From Corynebacterium genitalium ATCC 33030 (lineage in GTDB: Bacteria; Actinomycetota; Actinomycetes; Mycobacteriales; Mycobacteriaceae): a DNA stretch of 64,000 nt. The notes below the pieces were generated by a model that worked only from the letters and a program-made list of their open reading frames with translations, made no database searches and was not told the DNA's origin. Location of the stretch: positions 2,067,448 through 2,131,447 of the forward strand of contig NZ_CM000961.1 in assembly GCF_000143825.1 (NCBI RefSeq), given 5' to 3'. Positions 34,514-43,846 of this stretch are shown here, piece after piece (positions within the stretch are counted from its first letter, which is position 1; each line of letters starts with the position of its first letter). The translations under genes and the position numbers were made by a program.

Positions 34514-36402
34514 GCTCGGCGTGTGGATGCGAACACGAACCCGCCACGGAGATCGAAGAACTCGATCGGCCATGGTGGAAGGACCCCGAGTTGCTACTGC
34601 CGATCTTCTCCGGCGTAGCCCTCTGCGTAGGCCTGGCGCTGGGCTGGTCCGGGCTAGCGACACCCGCGACAGTACTGTTCTGGGTCGGCCTGCTGCTAGG
34701 GGCGTATACGTTCGCGCCCGACGCGATCCGAAACCTTGTCACGAAGCGCAAGCTCGGCATTGGTTTGCTGATGACCATCAGCGCGGTCGGCGCGGTAATC
34801 CTCGGTTACGTCGGAGAGGCCGCGGCGCTAGCGTTCCTGTACTCGATCGCCGAGGCGCTGGAAGACAAGGCGATGGACCGGGCGCAGGGCGGACTGCGGG
34901 CACTGTTGAAGTTGGTACCGCAGACCGCGACGGTGCTGCGCGACGGCACGTCGGTCGAGGTCGCAGCGAAGGACCTCGCGGCTGGCGAGCTTATGCTCGT
35001 GCGCCCCGGAGAGCGGATCGCCACGGACGGCATCATTCGGTCTGGGCGCTCCAGCCTTGACACCTCAGCGATCACCGGAGAATCCATTCCGGAGGAGGTT
35101 GCGCCCGGCGACGAGGTGCCCGCGGGAGCGATCAACTCCGCCGGTGTGCTGGAAGTCCAGACGACCGCAGCTGGAACGGACAACTCGCTGACCACACTCG
35201 TGGACCTGGTCGAGCAGGCGCAGGCGGAAAAGGGCGACCGCGCCCGGATCGCCGACCGGATTGCCCAACCCCTAGTGCCCGGGGTGATGATCCTGGCGGT
35301 GCTAGTCGGCGTGATCGGCTCGCTGCTGGGCGACCCCGAGACGTGGATCACCCGTGCGTTGGTGGTTCTGGTCGCAGCGTCGCCGTGCGCGCTGGCAATC
35401 TCCGTGCCGCTGACGGTCGTGGCCGCGATCGGCGCGGCCAGCCAGTTCGGCGTGGTCATCAAGTCTGGCGCGGCGTTCGAGCGGCTCGGCGGCATCCGTC
35501 ACCTGGCGGTGGACAAGACCGGAACCCTCACCCGCAACCAGCCCGAGGTTACCGGCGTGGTCCCGGCAGACAGGTTTGATCGGGCGCAGGTGCTTACTTT
35601 CGCGGCGGCAGTTGAGCAGCAATCGACGCACCCCCTCGCCGCGGCGATCGCGGCAGCGGGGCCCGAAGCGCCCGCCGCCCAGGACATCAGCGAGGAAGCC
35701 GGGCACGGCATCAGCGGCACCGTCGAAGGCCGACGGGTGCTGGTGGGCAGCCCCCGGTGGATCGACGCCGGGCCACTGAAGGCAGACGTTGAGCGCATGG
35801 AGTCCGAAGGCCAGACCTGCGTCCTAGTCACCGTCGATGACGCTCTCGCCGGAGCGATCGGTGTCCGCGACGAGCTGCGTCCCGAGGTTCCCGAAGCCGT
35901 GCAGACCCTGCGCGCCAACGATGTGGAAGTGAGCATGCTCACCGGCGACAACACTCGCACCGCCCGGGCGCTGGCTGAAATCGCCGGAATCGACGACGTG
36001 CGCGCCGAGCTGCGCCCTGAGGACAAGGCAAGCATCGTCGCCGAATTTTCCTCCAAGACGCCGACGGCGATGATCGGCGACGGCATCAACGACGCGCCGG
36101 CACTGGCGGGCGCGACGGTGGGCATTGCGATGGGAGCAACCGGCTCTGACGCCGCGATCGAGTCCGCTGACGTCGCCTTCACTGGCCACGACCTCCGGCT
36201 GATCCCGCAGGCGCTGCAGCACGCCCGCCGAGGCAGCAGGATCATCAACCAGAACATCGTGCTGTCTCTGGCCATCATCATCGTGTTGATGCCACTGGCG
36301 ATCAGCGGTGTGCTGGGCCTGGCCGCCGTCGTGTTGGTTCACGAAGTCGCTGAAGTCATCGTGATCTTGAACGGCCTGCGGGCTGCACGAGCGAAACGCT
36401 GA
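34510..36402 (+). CDS. Heavy-metal P1B-type ATPase, unit U4
   Basis: 630 residues. Same motifs as the U1 protein: T-G-E-S, S-P-C-A-L, D-K-T-G-T-L-T, G-D-G-I-N-D-A-P, H-E-V-A-E. The two proteins differ at about 30 positions spread over the length, including loops around residues 40-70, 360-400 and 490, and many codons differ silently. The duplication is therefore not very recent or came from two donors. Followed by remnants of arsO. Confidence 0.92.
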   Translation: MSSACGCEHEPATEIEELDRPWWKDPELLLPIFSGVALCVGLALGWSGLATPATVLFWVGLLLGAYTFAPDAIRNLVTKRKLGIGLLMTISAVGAVILGYVGEAAALAFLYSIAEALEDKAMDRAQGGLRALLKLVPQTATVLRDGTSVEVAAKDLAAGELMLVRPGERIATDGIIRSGRSSLDTSAITGESIPEEVAPGDEVPAGAINSAGVLEVQTTAAGTDNSLTTLVDLVEQAQAEKGDRARIADRIAQPLVPGVMILAVLVGVIGSLLGDPETWITRALVVLVAASPCALAISVPLTVVAAIGAASQFGVVIKSGAAFERLGGIRHLAVDKTGTLTRNQPEVTGVVPADRFDRAQVLTFAAAVEQQSTHPLAAAIAAAGPEAPAAQDISEEAGHGISGTVEGRRVLVGSPRWIDAGPLKADVERMESEGQTCVLVTVDDALAGAIGVRDELRPEVPEAVQTLRANDVEVSMLTGDNTRTARALAEIAGIDDVRAELRPEDKASIVAEFSSKTPTAMIGDGINDAPALAGATVGIAMGATGSDAAIESADVAFTGHDLRLIPQALQHARRGSRIINQNIVLSLAIIIVLMPLAISGVLGLAAVVLVHEVAEVIVILNGLRAARAKR

Positions 36403-36677
36403 GGCTGTGACCGGCAAGTCTTATAAGAGTTAAACCACGCGCCGAGCGCACACACGTTGGACCAGGCGAGTCATTCGAGTTCACCACCTGGTCCTTCTCG
36501 ATGCGTGCAGGCACGGGAACTGTGGGTGAACCTAATAGTTCAACGGCCCGATACCGCTTGCAGATTCTACACACGAGGTAGCGGAATGGACCGAGGCCGA
36601 ACGAAAACCGGAGTTAGAGACAGCGCTCTTCAACCTCCCCCCCCCCAATAACGCGAAACGTCATTAACGCTCCGCGT
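36403..36677. other. Non-coding remnant zone at the end of U4
   Basis: About 36530-36615 is a decayed piece of the arsO gene (matching 26290-26375: GCAGATTCT, GAGGT-GCGGAATGG-CCGAGG and onward). A run of ten C bases lies at 36637-36646. The higBA operator (ACGCGAAACGT, 36652) survives without its genes. Confidence 0.6.
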
Positions 36678-36729
36678 TACACATTAAATTTGAATTCAAC
36701 GGAGTGGCGAAAGAAGGCTACCTCACTCA
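36678..36729. repeat. att-like repeat A5
   Basis: The minus strand encodes F-F-R-H-S-V-E-F-K-F-N-V then TAA. Codons for F-K-F-N differ silently from A6. The following 200 bases up to 36942 show no gene. Confidence 0.65.
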
Positions 36730-36942
36730 GTTGTAAGCGATTCGAGAAACCTGAAAAGTGTGCCGCAAGGCGTTTTCTGCTCGGAAAGGCAACCTCCGCA
36801 GGCTAGATCGCTCCCCGTCACGAAGAGCTGGCACCGCCGAAGTTGCCCTCACGCCAGATTCGGACTCATTCTCACAGTCAGTCGCGGAACGAAAACCAAC
36901 TGAGCACGGTCCTGGCTGCAGCTAGAACTGTTGGTGCCGAAA

Positions 36943-37917
36943 CTAAATACCATCTTCTAACCGCTGGCGAAGCACGACTTCTTCTTCATCGCTGAGCCCG
37001 GCAAGTCTTTCACCGTGTTGTTCCTCTTCGAATCGCAGCGCATCCGCCAATGTTTCTTTCAACGGGCGAATCCGCAGGCCCGCTTCGTAGGCTGCGGTGC
37101 AATCGAGTAGCGCGATGTTGCGAAACTGTTCACCTGGTACCCACAACGGCAACGATTTTGGGCCCATCCACGGGGTTACATCATTAGCGAGAAGCAGTTC
37201 ATCAGAGCAAGGTCGCTCCGTAGACTCCGATGCGGTTAACTCCCGCGAAATCTTGAACACATCGGACAAGGAAGTAGCAAACCCCGTAGCATTAAAGGTT
37301 CCGAAAGTCCCGACTTCTGCGGACTCAACTATCCAGCCTGCAAGGTCTTTCACATCGATCATAGCGACGGGAAACGCCGGGTCTGGGACGATCACGTTCT
37401 CACCCGTGGGATGCGCGAAGCGCCACGGATAGTAACCACTGCGCCCTGTTTCGTCGCCGTAGCCGGCGATCAGACCGGGTCGAACTACCATTACCGACCG
37501 ATTTGTGCTTCGATAAGTCGTTTCGCAAGCAGACTTTGCGGCTGGGTACTGCCCCATGTTCTCCATGTAGTCAATTTCAAGCGGAGCGACTACAGAATCA
37601 GACTCGGAAGAAATACTTCCCTGATCCTCATATACGCTGCTCGAAGACACAAATATACGATGCTTGGCCTGGAGTTTCGCCGCCGCATCCCGCGCATGCT
37701 TCGGCTGACTCGTCAGATCCACAATGGTGTCCCAAGTTTTCCCCGCAACCTCATCGTACGCACCGTCACGGTCACGGTCTGAACTCACAAATTCGGTTCC
37801 GTTGGGAACCTTCCCGTTACCCCGCGCGAGGCAAGTAACTTGATGTCCTCGCTCGACTGCTGCAAACGCAATGTGCCCTCCAAGGAAACCGGTACCACCG
37901 AGCAACAAAAAGTTCAT
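36943..37917 (-). CDS. NAD(P)-dependent epimerase/dehydratase or reductase, copy 2 (unit U5)
   Basis: 324 residues from ATG 37917; the frame opens 20 codons earlier, but the Rossmann motif (F-L-L-L-G-G-T-G-F-L-G) starts at residue 3 from this ATG. Conserved stretches shared with the protein at 18673-19665 include W-D-T/S-V/I-I-D-L-T-S-Q-P-K-H-A, V-S-S-S-S-V-Y, R-S-G-Y-Y-P-W-R-F-A and P-W-M-G-P-K/E-S-L-P-L-W. This is the only gene of U5. It may have been acquired from a related strain rather than duplicated in place. Confidence 0.85.
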   Translation of the reverse strand: MNFLLLGGTGFLGGHIAFAAVERGHQVTCLARGNGKVPNGTEFVSSDRDRDGAYDEVAGKTWDTIVDLTSQPKHARDAAAKLQAKHRIFVSSSSVYEDQGSISSESDSVVAPLEIDYMENMGQYPAAKSACETTYRSTNRSVMVVRPGLIAGYGDETGRSGYYPWRFAHPTGENVIVPDPAFPVAMIDVKDLAGWIVESAEVGTFGTFNATGFATSLSDVFKISRELTASESTERPCSDELLLANDVTPWMGPKSLPLWVPGEQFRNIALLDCTAAYEAGLRIRPLKETLADALRFEEEQHGERLAGLSDEEEVVLRQRLEDGI

Positions 37918-38041
37918 GTCCCTAGTTGTACACGAAACCTTCTCACACGTGACCAGTCCTAATCCCAGCGCATCCAAGCTGGAATAAGATGTCAGAGCAG
38001 GATTACCCCACCATCTGCCAGAGCTTCTTATTCGGCTAACC

Positions 38042-38090
38042 TACACATTGAACTTAAATTCCACGGAGTGTCGTCGATAAATAACCGCTC
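38042..38090. repeat. att-like repeat A6 (left end of U6)
   Basis: The minus strand reads Y-R-R-H-S-V-E-F-K-F-N-V then TAG. It is the copy most like the real ychF end: ACATTGAA is identical in both, and further matches continue for 14 bases. Confidence 0.7.
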
Positions 38091-38154
38091 GATGCGTAAG
38101 TGCGGCAGCTGATGCGCTGTAGCGGAATCTACAACGACATACCGCTAAAAACAG

Positions 38155-38500
38155 ACAACATATGGTGGTGCACAGAAACACACCTATGTTCTGCGGAAAA
38201 CCTATAGGGTGCGTTGTTAAAAACCGCTATGCGCGGAAAACATATAGGGTTCACAGACCCGGCCCCAGCCCCTTCAATATCCTGAGCCTCGAAAAAATGA
38301 AAAAAATGAAAGGTTGGTCTGTCCCCACTATTCATTTTTTCATTTTTCCGGAGTACACCGGCAGCGGCCTCTCAGACCGGCGCTGTGTACCCCATAGGTT
38401 TTCCGCATAGACCCGTATATTCCGCAGAACCGATGTGTGATTCCGTGAAACATAGATGTGTTTCCGTGAACCCGCGATGTTTTCCACGCAGAGCGCGCCA
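38155..38500. other. Iteron-like and palindromic region, probable replication origin
   Basis: Forward units built on GCGGAAAACCTATAGGGT lie at 38185-38210 and 38227-38259 (GCGGAAAACATATAGGGT). Inverted units lie at 38383-38413 (CCCATAGGTTTTCCGC) and 38414-38500, where weaker copies share TTCCGTGAA. Between the two arms is an A/T-rich inverted repeat (38291-38310 and 38331-38349, TGAAAAAA-type runs). Iterons plus an A/T-rich element next to a replication gene are the usual build of plasmid origins. The central repeat could also act as a terminator. The 37918-38150 stretch to the left holds only A6. Confidence 0.65.
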
Positions 38501-38788
38501 CAGCGCCGTCAGCGAAGCGCAGCCGCTGCGTGAACAGATATTCACAAAAAGCTTGCGCAATGCGCGCCCGCTCCGTAGGATAGGTGGCAGACCGTACGTT
38601 GCGACTGATCACAGGCATGATCGCGCCAGCGACGTGCGGGGGATTACCCCGAGGATAATTCATAAAGAGGCTTGCCCTCGACCGTGATAGGCGCGGTTCC
38701 TCCGAGATACTCGTTTCGTTACCTGCTAGTGACGTGAACCTCACAGACCAAGGAATCGATCTGTTCGACAAACCTTGGAGTGTTTTTC

Positions 38789-39091
38789 ATGTCTGCACCA
38801 AGCACCGCCACGTTGGCACCGCGTTTTTACACGCTGCAGGAACTTACTGATCTTGGCCTCGGCTCCGAATCGACGTTGCGCAAGGCCATTAAAGAAGGTC
38901 TGCTGCCTTTCCACCGCTTCGGGTCGGGTTACCGCATTAGCCAAGACGATCTCGACGCCTATCTCATGGCCGCGCGTCGGCCGGCCCCTCAGCTGTTCGA
39001 CAGCTTCGTCGATGCCGTTGCAGAAGCAGCGCCTCGCCTCACCAATGACCAGCGACAGCAGCTTGTCACGGTGCTGGGAGGTGCTGCTTAG
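38789..39091 (+). CDS. Small helix-turn-helix (excisionase-type) DNA-binding protein
   Basis: 100 residues from ATG 38789, eight bases after GGAG. The MerR/excisionase-like HTH reads Y-T-L-Q-E-L-T-D-L-G-L-G-S-E-S-T-L-R-K-A and G-Y-R-I-S-Q-D-D-L-D-A-Y. A short helical tail follows. It sits two bases before the replication gene, so it may be an origin-binding or copy-control protein, or an excisionase for the integrase. Confidence 0.75.
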   Translation: MSAPSTATLAPRFYTLQELTDLGLGSESTLRKAIKEGLLPFHRFGSGYRISQDDLDAYLMAARRPAPQLFDSFVDAVAEAAPRLTNDQRQQLVTVLGGAA

Positions 39092-39093
39092 CT

Positions 39094-42000
39094 ATGGACA
39101 CAAAGAAAAAGACCCCCGTGGGCAGCGGGGGGCAAACAGAATTTTCGCAAAACCAGGACGCGGAAGTTTCTGCGTCTAATGATACCGTTATGGTATCTGA
39201 TGGTCAAGCGGATGATACAGATTCGTGTGAATACACCGTGACGCCGAAGCTCACCGACGAGCACCTCGACGAGTTGCGCAGCAGCGCGATCTCGGACGAC
39301 GTCATCGAGTCCAGCGGCATCTACTCAGCGCGCACCGTCGAAGCCGTGCCTGCCCCGCTTCGCTATCTCGCCGAGAACAACCCCGCTGCCCTGCCCATGC
39401 TGGTCGTTCCGATGGAAGAGGTCGGCGCTGGGACCACGTATCAAGTCAAGCCGCAGCCTGGCTCAGTGTGCGACAGCAAGGGCCGGCCGAAGAAGTATGT
39501 CGGTCCCGCCAAGGACAACGAGTGGGGCACACCACCGCCTGCGCTGACGGTGCTGCGCGCTGTCACTGACGACACAAAGCGCGTGTGCATCGTCGAGGGT
39601 GCGAAGCAAGCGTTCGCTGCGCTGTCGCACACCGACGAAACAACCGCCGTCTACCGGATCGCCGGCATCTGGAGCTGGAAAGGTATGCAGAACTACGCAG
39701 TGCTTGCACAGTTCATGGACCTGCCCGTTTACATCATCCCTGATGCTGACGCGAGCACGAATCGGTACGTCTACGACGGTGCACGGGAGTTTCGGGAGCT
39801 GCTTGTGCAGTGGGGTGCAACCCCTGTGCGCTTTGTGCAGGTTCCAGGTCGAGACAAGCAAGGTCTGGACGATGTGCTTGCCGAGATGCCCGAAGACAGT
39901 CGCGCGAAGATGCTCGACATGTGGGTCGACAAGGCGCAGGACAAGCCCGCACGCAAGATGCCGAAGATGCCCGAGCTGGACGAGAGCGAAACCATCGCAG
40001 AAGTGCTGGAGGAAAAGCTCGACGAGAACAACCTGCGTCACACGACAGTGATCGACTGCAACGAGGGCACGCCGCAAGCTCGCCGCGAGATGATGCTGCA
40101 GGCGGTCTACAAGATGCACGGAAGGAAGTCGCTATTCCGGCAGGAGAACACTGCTGTTGAGATGCTGCCGCGTACCGAGCCTGAAGAAATCTTTGAGGTA
40201 ACTGACGGCAAAAGCCAGCCTGAGGATAACCGGCGTGCGATCGTGAAGGTCACACGTGCAAACGGTTTGAGCCTTATCTGCGATGCGGTCACGCTGTATT
40301 ACACGACAAAACATTCCGTGCAGTTTGTCGATCCAACGACCAAAGACATCGACACGATCTTTCAGCCGAAGTGGGCGAAGCAGCTGCCGCATCTCAACGG
40401 CCTTGTTTTCACGCCGATTGTCACGCCGAGCGGGCGGCTTGTCTTAACGTCTGAGTTTGAGCCGGAGACGGGTCTGTTCGTCGATCTCGACGATGATGTC
40501 GCAGATCTCGATATCCCCGAAAACCCGACTGACGAGGATGTCGCTTGGGCCAAAGAACGTCTTGAAGATTTGTTCTGCGACTTCCCGTTGAAAACCCCTC
40601 AAGATCTCAGCCGTGTCATGGCGCTCATCATGAGCATGGTGTTTCGACCCTCGGTGTCGATTTCGCCGGCGTTTTTGTTCTCTGGCTCCGGCCCAGCCGT
40701 GGGTAAGGGCATGATGGCATCTGCAGTGTCGACGTTGGTCACTGGTGCGCCTGTTCCGGTGACGAAGTGCCCGTCAAAGGACGATGAGTTCGAGAAGGTG
40801 CTCACGGCGATGTTGATCCAGGGCAAAACCCTGGTGATGTTTGACGAGCCTGGCGGTGTGATCGACTCGAAAGCCTTAGCCGCAGCTATTACCGAAAAGA
40901 CGCACTCCGGCCGTGTGCTTGGTGAATCGCGCACGGTGAGTGTGCCGAACGTGATGCAGATGATTTTTGCGGGCAACAACGTAGCAGTGTCTCGGGATCT
41001 GGCCCGACGCTTCGTGTATATCGATTTGGTGGTCCAGTCTGACTTTGCGGAGGCGCGAAGCGGATTCAAGTACCCGCAGCTCAACGCATATATCAAAGAG
41101 CACCGGCGTGAGTTGATGACCGCTGTTCTTACCCTGGTGCAGGCATGGATCGCAGCGGGGCGGCCCCTGCCTCGCGACGGTATGCCGACGGGTGGTTTTG
41201 AGCAGTGGTACAAGTGCGTTGGTGGTGTCCTCACACACGTCGGCTACGGCGATTTCATGGATGGTGTCGCCGAGCAGCGCCGTGTACGCAATGACGGCGA
41301 GTTGGCCGATATCCTGCATCTGTACTGGCTCTACACCAAGGTGCAAGGCTCCGGGGACTACCCGAACGGTTTTCGCGGGTATGACATCCAGCAGATCATC
41401 GCCAAGATCAAAGAACAGGACGATCTCGATTCCGCAGACACGGCGTGGGCCAAACTCGGGATGGATGATCCCCATGTGCCGCTGCCTGCAGATATTTATG
41501 GCACCGACGACGCCCGGGCCTTTGCGTTGGAGCGTGCGTACCTGAGTTTGAACAACCGCACGCTTGAGGGATTAGCTATCGAAAGCCTTGAGGTCCCGAA
41601 GTACGCCGAACGCCGGTTCAAGGTCGTGTGGCGCGGCAAGCCGGAAGACGATCCGCTCGGCGGTGGTGGTCCGCTCGGCGGAGGAGACGACGGTGACGAT
41701 GGCGGTACTCCCCCGCCCTCCCCGGCACCGACACCTGCGCCAGCTCCAGCTCCAGCAGCAGATGAGCCTGTCGCACCTGCAGCACCGGCTGACAGCACCA
41801 CTGTCGTGTTCGATCTTGAGACTGGCAGCGCAGATGACCAGCACGTCACCGATGATCCTGGCTTCGTGCGTCTTGCCACGTACTCGGTAGGCGGCGCCGA
41901 GCCGGTGGCGACCACCGACATCGCAGGTGAGCTGATCCCGCTGCTAGAACAGGCGGACACCATCGTCGGACACAACATCGTGCAGTACGATCTGCCAGTG

Positions 42001-43518
42001 CTGCAGCGTCTCTACGGCCTCGACGTCGGTGCGCTGATCAAGGCTGGCAAGGTGCGCGACACACTGATCATGGTCCGCCTGGCTTCTGGTGGTAATCGCA
42101 ACCTCGAGTACAACCTCGACGCTGTTGCCCATAGGTGTGGCGTCGACGGCAAGCTGCTGGCAGGTAGCGAGTCTGCGCTCAAGGCGCTGGCGAAGCAGTA
42201 CGGCGGCTTCGACAAAATCCCGGTGGACAACCCCGAGTACGTCGAATATGCCCTGCAGGACGTGCGTGCCAACGGGGCGGTCTATGAAAAGCTGTTACCG
42301 GCCACGATCGAGGCTGTCGGCGAGGACTATCTGCGCCGTGAGCACGAGAAAATGCACTCATTGAGCGTTGTCGAGTCCCACGGTGTGCGCGTAGATACAG
42401 CCAAGGTCGACGCCTTCATCGCAGAGGAAGCACAGACCAAGGCCGAGATCCGCGCCTGGCTCGTCGATACCGTCGGTATCCCCGACGAGGGCAAGGCCCC
42501 GTGGGCCTCGGCTGCGGGCAAGCAGGCGATTGCCGAGTACTTAGAACGGTTCGGTGTTGCCGCACCACGCACGGCCAAGGGTGCGATCAGCACCAGTGCG
42601 AAGGCACTCAATGACTTGGCCGAGGCACACGCCGACGTGCCCGAGGTCGTCGAGCTGGCAGCAAAGATGGAGACACTGCTGCAGTCCTCCACCCCGGCGA
42701 CGACGATCAAGAAGTACCTGCGCGGTGAGCGGGTGTATCCACACATCACGTCGAGTCAGGCCACGGGCCGGCTGAGCACGACGAACCCCGGCATGACGGT
42801 GTTCGGTTCTCGCGATGAGCGGCTCATCCGCCAGCGCGAGATGATCGTGGCCGATAGCGCCGACGAGGAACTGATCTCGGTGGATCTGTCGCAGATCGAC
42901 GCGCGCTGCATGGCAGCGGGTAGTGGAGATGCCGCCTATGCTGCCCTCTTCGCCCCTGGCCGTGATGCACACACGGAGATGGCGATTCGCGTCTTCGGTG
43001 ACGCGGCGCGCAGGTCTGACGCGAAGGCGCTCGGCCACGCCGCGAACTACGGCATGGGACCAAAGAGTTTTGCAGCCCACGCTGGCATCTCCGAGGTCGA
43101 GGCGAAGGAGCAGCTGGACCGTTTGCATTTCGAGTTCCCGCAACTCGAAGCGTTCAAAGACCACTTGCGTAAGCACGCTAAGGCACTCGGCTGGATCGCC
43201 ACTGGCTTTGGACGCCGCGTCGCGGTAGACCGTGCCAAGGCGTACACCCAAGCCCCGGCGGCCTACGGCCAAGGCACGGCCCGAGACGTGTTCTTAGAAG
43301 GCGTGCTGAACCTGCCTGCCGAGGTGCTAGAGATGGTGCGCATCTTCGTCCACGACGAGATCGTGCTCTCGGTCCCACGGGAGCGTGCAGAGGACATCAA
43401 GCAGACCGTGATGGATGCGTTCAAGGCTGTGACACTGCCCTGTAAGGGTGACGTCGATGTGCCGGTGCTGTCCGACTCAGCTGGCCCCGCTGAGTCCTGG
43501 GCTGGGTGCAAGGACTGA
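39094..43518 (+). CDS. Giant replication protein: TOPRIM-like + AAA+ ATPase + family A DNA polymerase
   Basis: 1474 residues. Residues ~160-225: TOPRIM/DUF3854-like (V-E-G-A-K-Q-A, then P-D-A-D-A). Residues ~525-645: P-loop ATPase with Walker A G-x4-G-K-G near 535, Walker B V-M-F-D-E near 582, and N-N and R-R further on. A Gly/Pro/Ala linker occupies ~855-900. From 905: a 3'-5' exonuclease (D-L-E-T-G, H-N-x3-Y-D, Y-A-L-Q-D) and polymerase motifs A (D1264-L-S-Q-I-D-A-R), B (R1307-x3-K-x6-N-Y-G) and C (H1420-D1421-E). All catalytic residues are present. It probably unwinds, primes or initiates, and copies the element from the adjacent iteron origin. Confidence 0.85.
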   Translation: MDTKKKTPVGSGGQTEFSQNQDAEVSASNDTVMVSDGQADDTDSCEYTVTPKLTDEHLDELRSSAISDDVIESSGIYSARTVEAVPAPLRYLAENNPAALPMLVVPMEEVGAGTTYQVKPQPGSVCDSKGRPKKYVGPAKDNEWGTPPPALTVLRAVTDDTKRVCIVEGAKQAFAALSHTDETTAVYRIAGIWSWKGMQNYAVLAQFMDLPVYIIPDADASTNRYVYDGAREFRELLVQWGATPVRFVQVPGRDKQGLDDVLAEMPEDSRAKMLDMWVDKAQDKPARKMPKMPELDESETIAEVLEEKLDENNLRHTTVIDCNEGTPQARREMMLQAVYKMHGRKSLFRQENTAVEMLPRTEPEEIFEVTDGKSQPEDNRRAIVKVTRANGLSLICDAVTLYYTTKHSVQFVDPTTKDIDTIFQPKWAKQLPHLNGLVFTPIVTPSGRLVLTSEFEPETGLFVDLDDDVADLDIPENPTDEDVAWAKERLEDLFCDFPLKTPQDLSRVMALIMSMVFRPSVSISPAFLFSGSGPAVGKGMMASAVSTLVTGAPVPVTKCPSKDDEFEKVLTAMLIQGKTLVMFDEPGGVIDSKALAAAITEKTHSGRVLGESRTVSVPNVMQMIFAGNNVAVSRDLARRFVYIDLVVQSDFAEARSGFKYPQLNAYIKEHRRELMTAVLTLVQAWIAAGRPLPRDGMPTGGFEQWYKCVGGVLTHVGYGDFMDGVAEQRRVRNDGELADILHLYWLYTKVQGSGDYPNGFRGYDIQQIIAKIKEQDDLDSADTAWAKLGMDDPHVPLPADIYGTDDARAFALERAYLSLNNRTLEGLAIESLEVPKYAERRFKVVWRGKPEDDPLGGGGPLGGGDDGDDGGTPPPSPAPTPAPAPAPAADEPVAPAAPADSTTVVFDLETGSADDQHVTDDPGFVRLATYSVGGAEPVATTDIAGELIPLLEQADTIVGHNIVQYDLPVLQRLYGLDVGALIKAGKVRDTLIMVRLASGGNRNLEYNLDAVAHRCGVDGKLLAGSESALKALAKQYGGFDKIPVDNPEYVEYALQDVRANGAVYEKLLPATIEAVGEDYLRREHEKMHSLSVVESHGVRVDTAKVDAFIAEEAQTKAEIRAWLVDTVGIPDEGKAPWASAAGKQAIAEYLERFGVAAPRTAKGAISTSAKALNDLAEAHADVPEVVELAAKMETLLQSSTPATTIKKYLRGERVYPHITSSQATGRLSTTNPGMTVFGSRDERLIRQREMIVADSADEELISVDLSQIDARCMAAGSGDAAYAALFAPGRDAHTEMAIRVFGDAARRSDAKALGHAANYGMGPKSFAAHAGISEVEAKEQLDRLHFEFPQLEAFKDHLRKHAKALGWIATGFGRRVAVDRAKAYTQAPAAYGQGTARDVFLEGVLNLPAEVLEMVRIFVHDEIVLSVPRERAEDIKQTVMDAFKAVTLPCKGDVDVPVLSDSAGPAESWAGCKD

Positions 43519-43609
43519 TGCGAGGTGGTCGAGCTACTGCACACGCGCGGCCCGCCGCCGTGTACCCACGCTGATGAAGAAATTGTCCCTCAACCAAGGA
43601 GAAGATCCA

Positions 43610-43834
43610 GTGTCGTTCAAAGACGATTATGAAGCCGCGCTGCTTGAAGAGCAGCGGGCCAAAGATGCCGTGAATGAAGCGCGCCGTACATACAAAGCGG
43701 CGAAAGAACGGGTTGCGCAGCTGCACGGGTATGCCGAAGAGTTCGAGATGAACCTTAACGGCAATAAGCCCGCACCCACCGTCGCCGATGAGGCGGCGAA
43801 GCCGAAGGAGGATGCGCCGCCACGCTTGGTGTAA
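43610..43834 (+). CDS. Small coiled-coil protein
   Basis: 74 residues from GTG 43610, chosen because AAGGAG lies eight bases before it; the frame opens earlier at ATG 43574. Residues 5-48 form a heptad-patterned coiled coil rich in Glu/Arg/Lys/Ala. Reminiscent of small accessory proteins encoded beside plasmid replication or mobilization genes; no family recognised. Confidence 0.6.
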   Translation: MSFKDDYEAALLEEQRAKDAVNEARRTYKAAKERVAQLHGYAEEFEMNLNGNKPAPTVADEAAKPKEDAPPRLV

Positions 43835-43846
43835 TGGAGCGTTTCG

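Noticed and set aside
38155..38500. CRISPR array
   Set aside because: Repeats are few, in both orientations and unevenly spaced, with no cas genes; an iteron origin fits better.
42541..43272. 243-codon minus-strand frame
   Set aside because: Antisense to polymerase motifs A and B of the replication protein.
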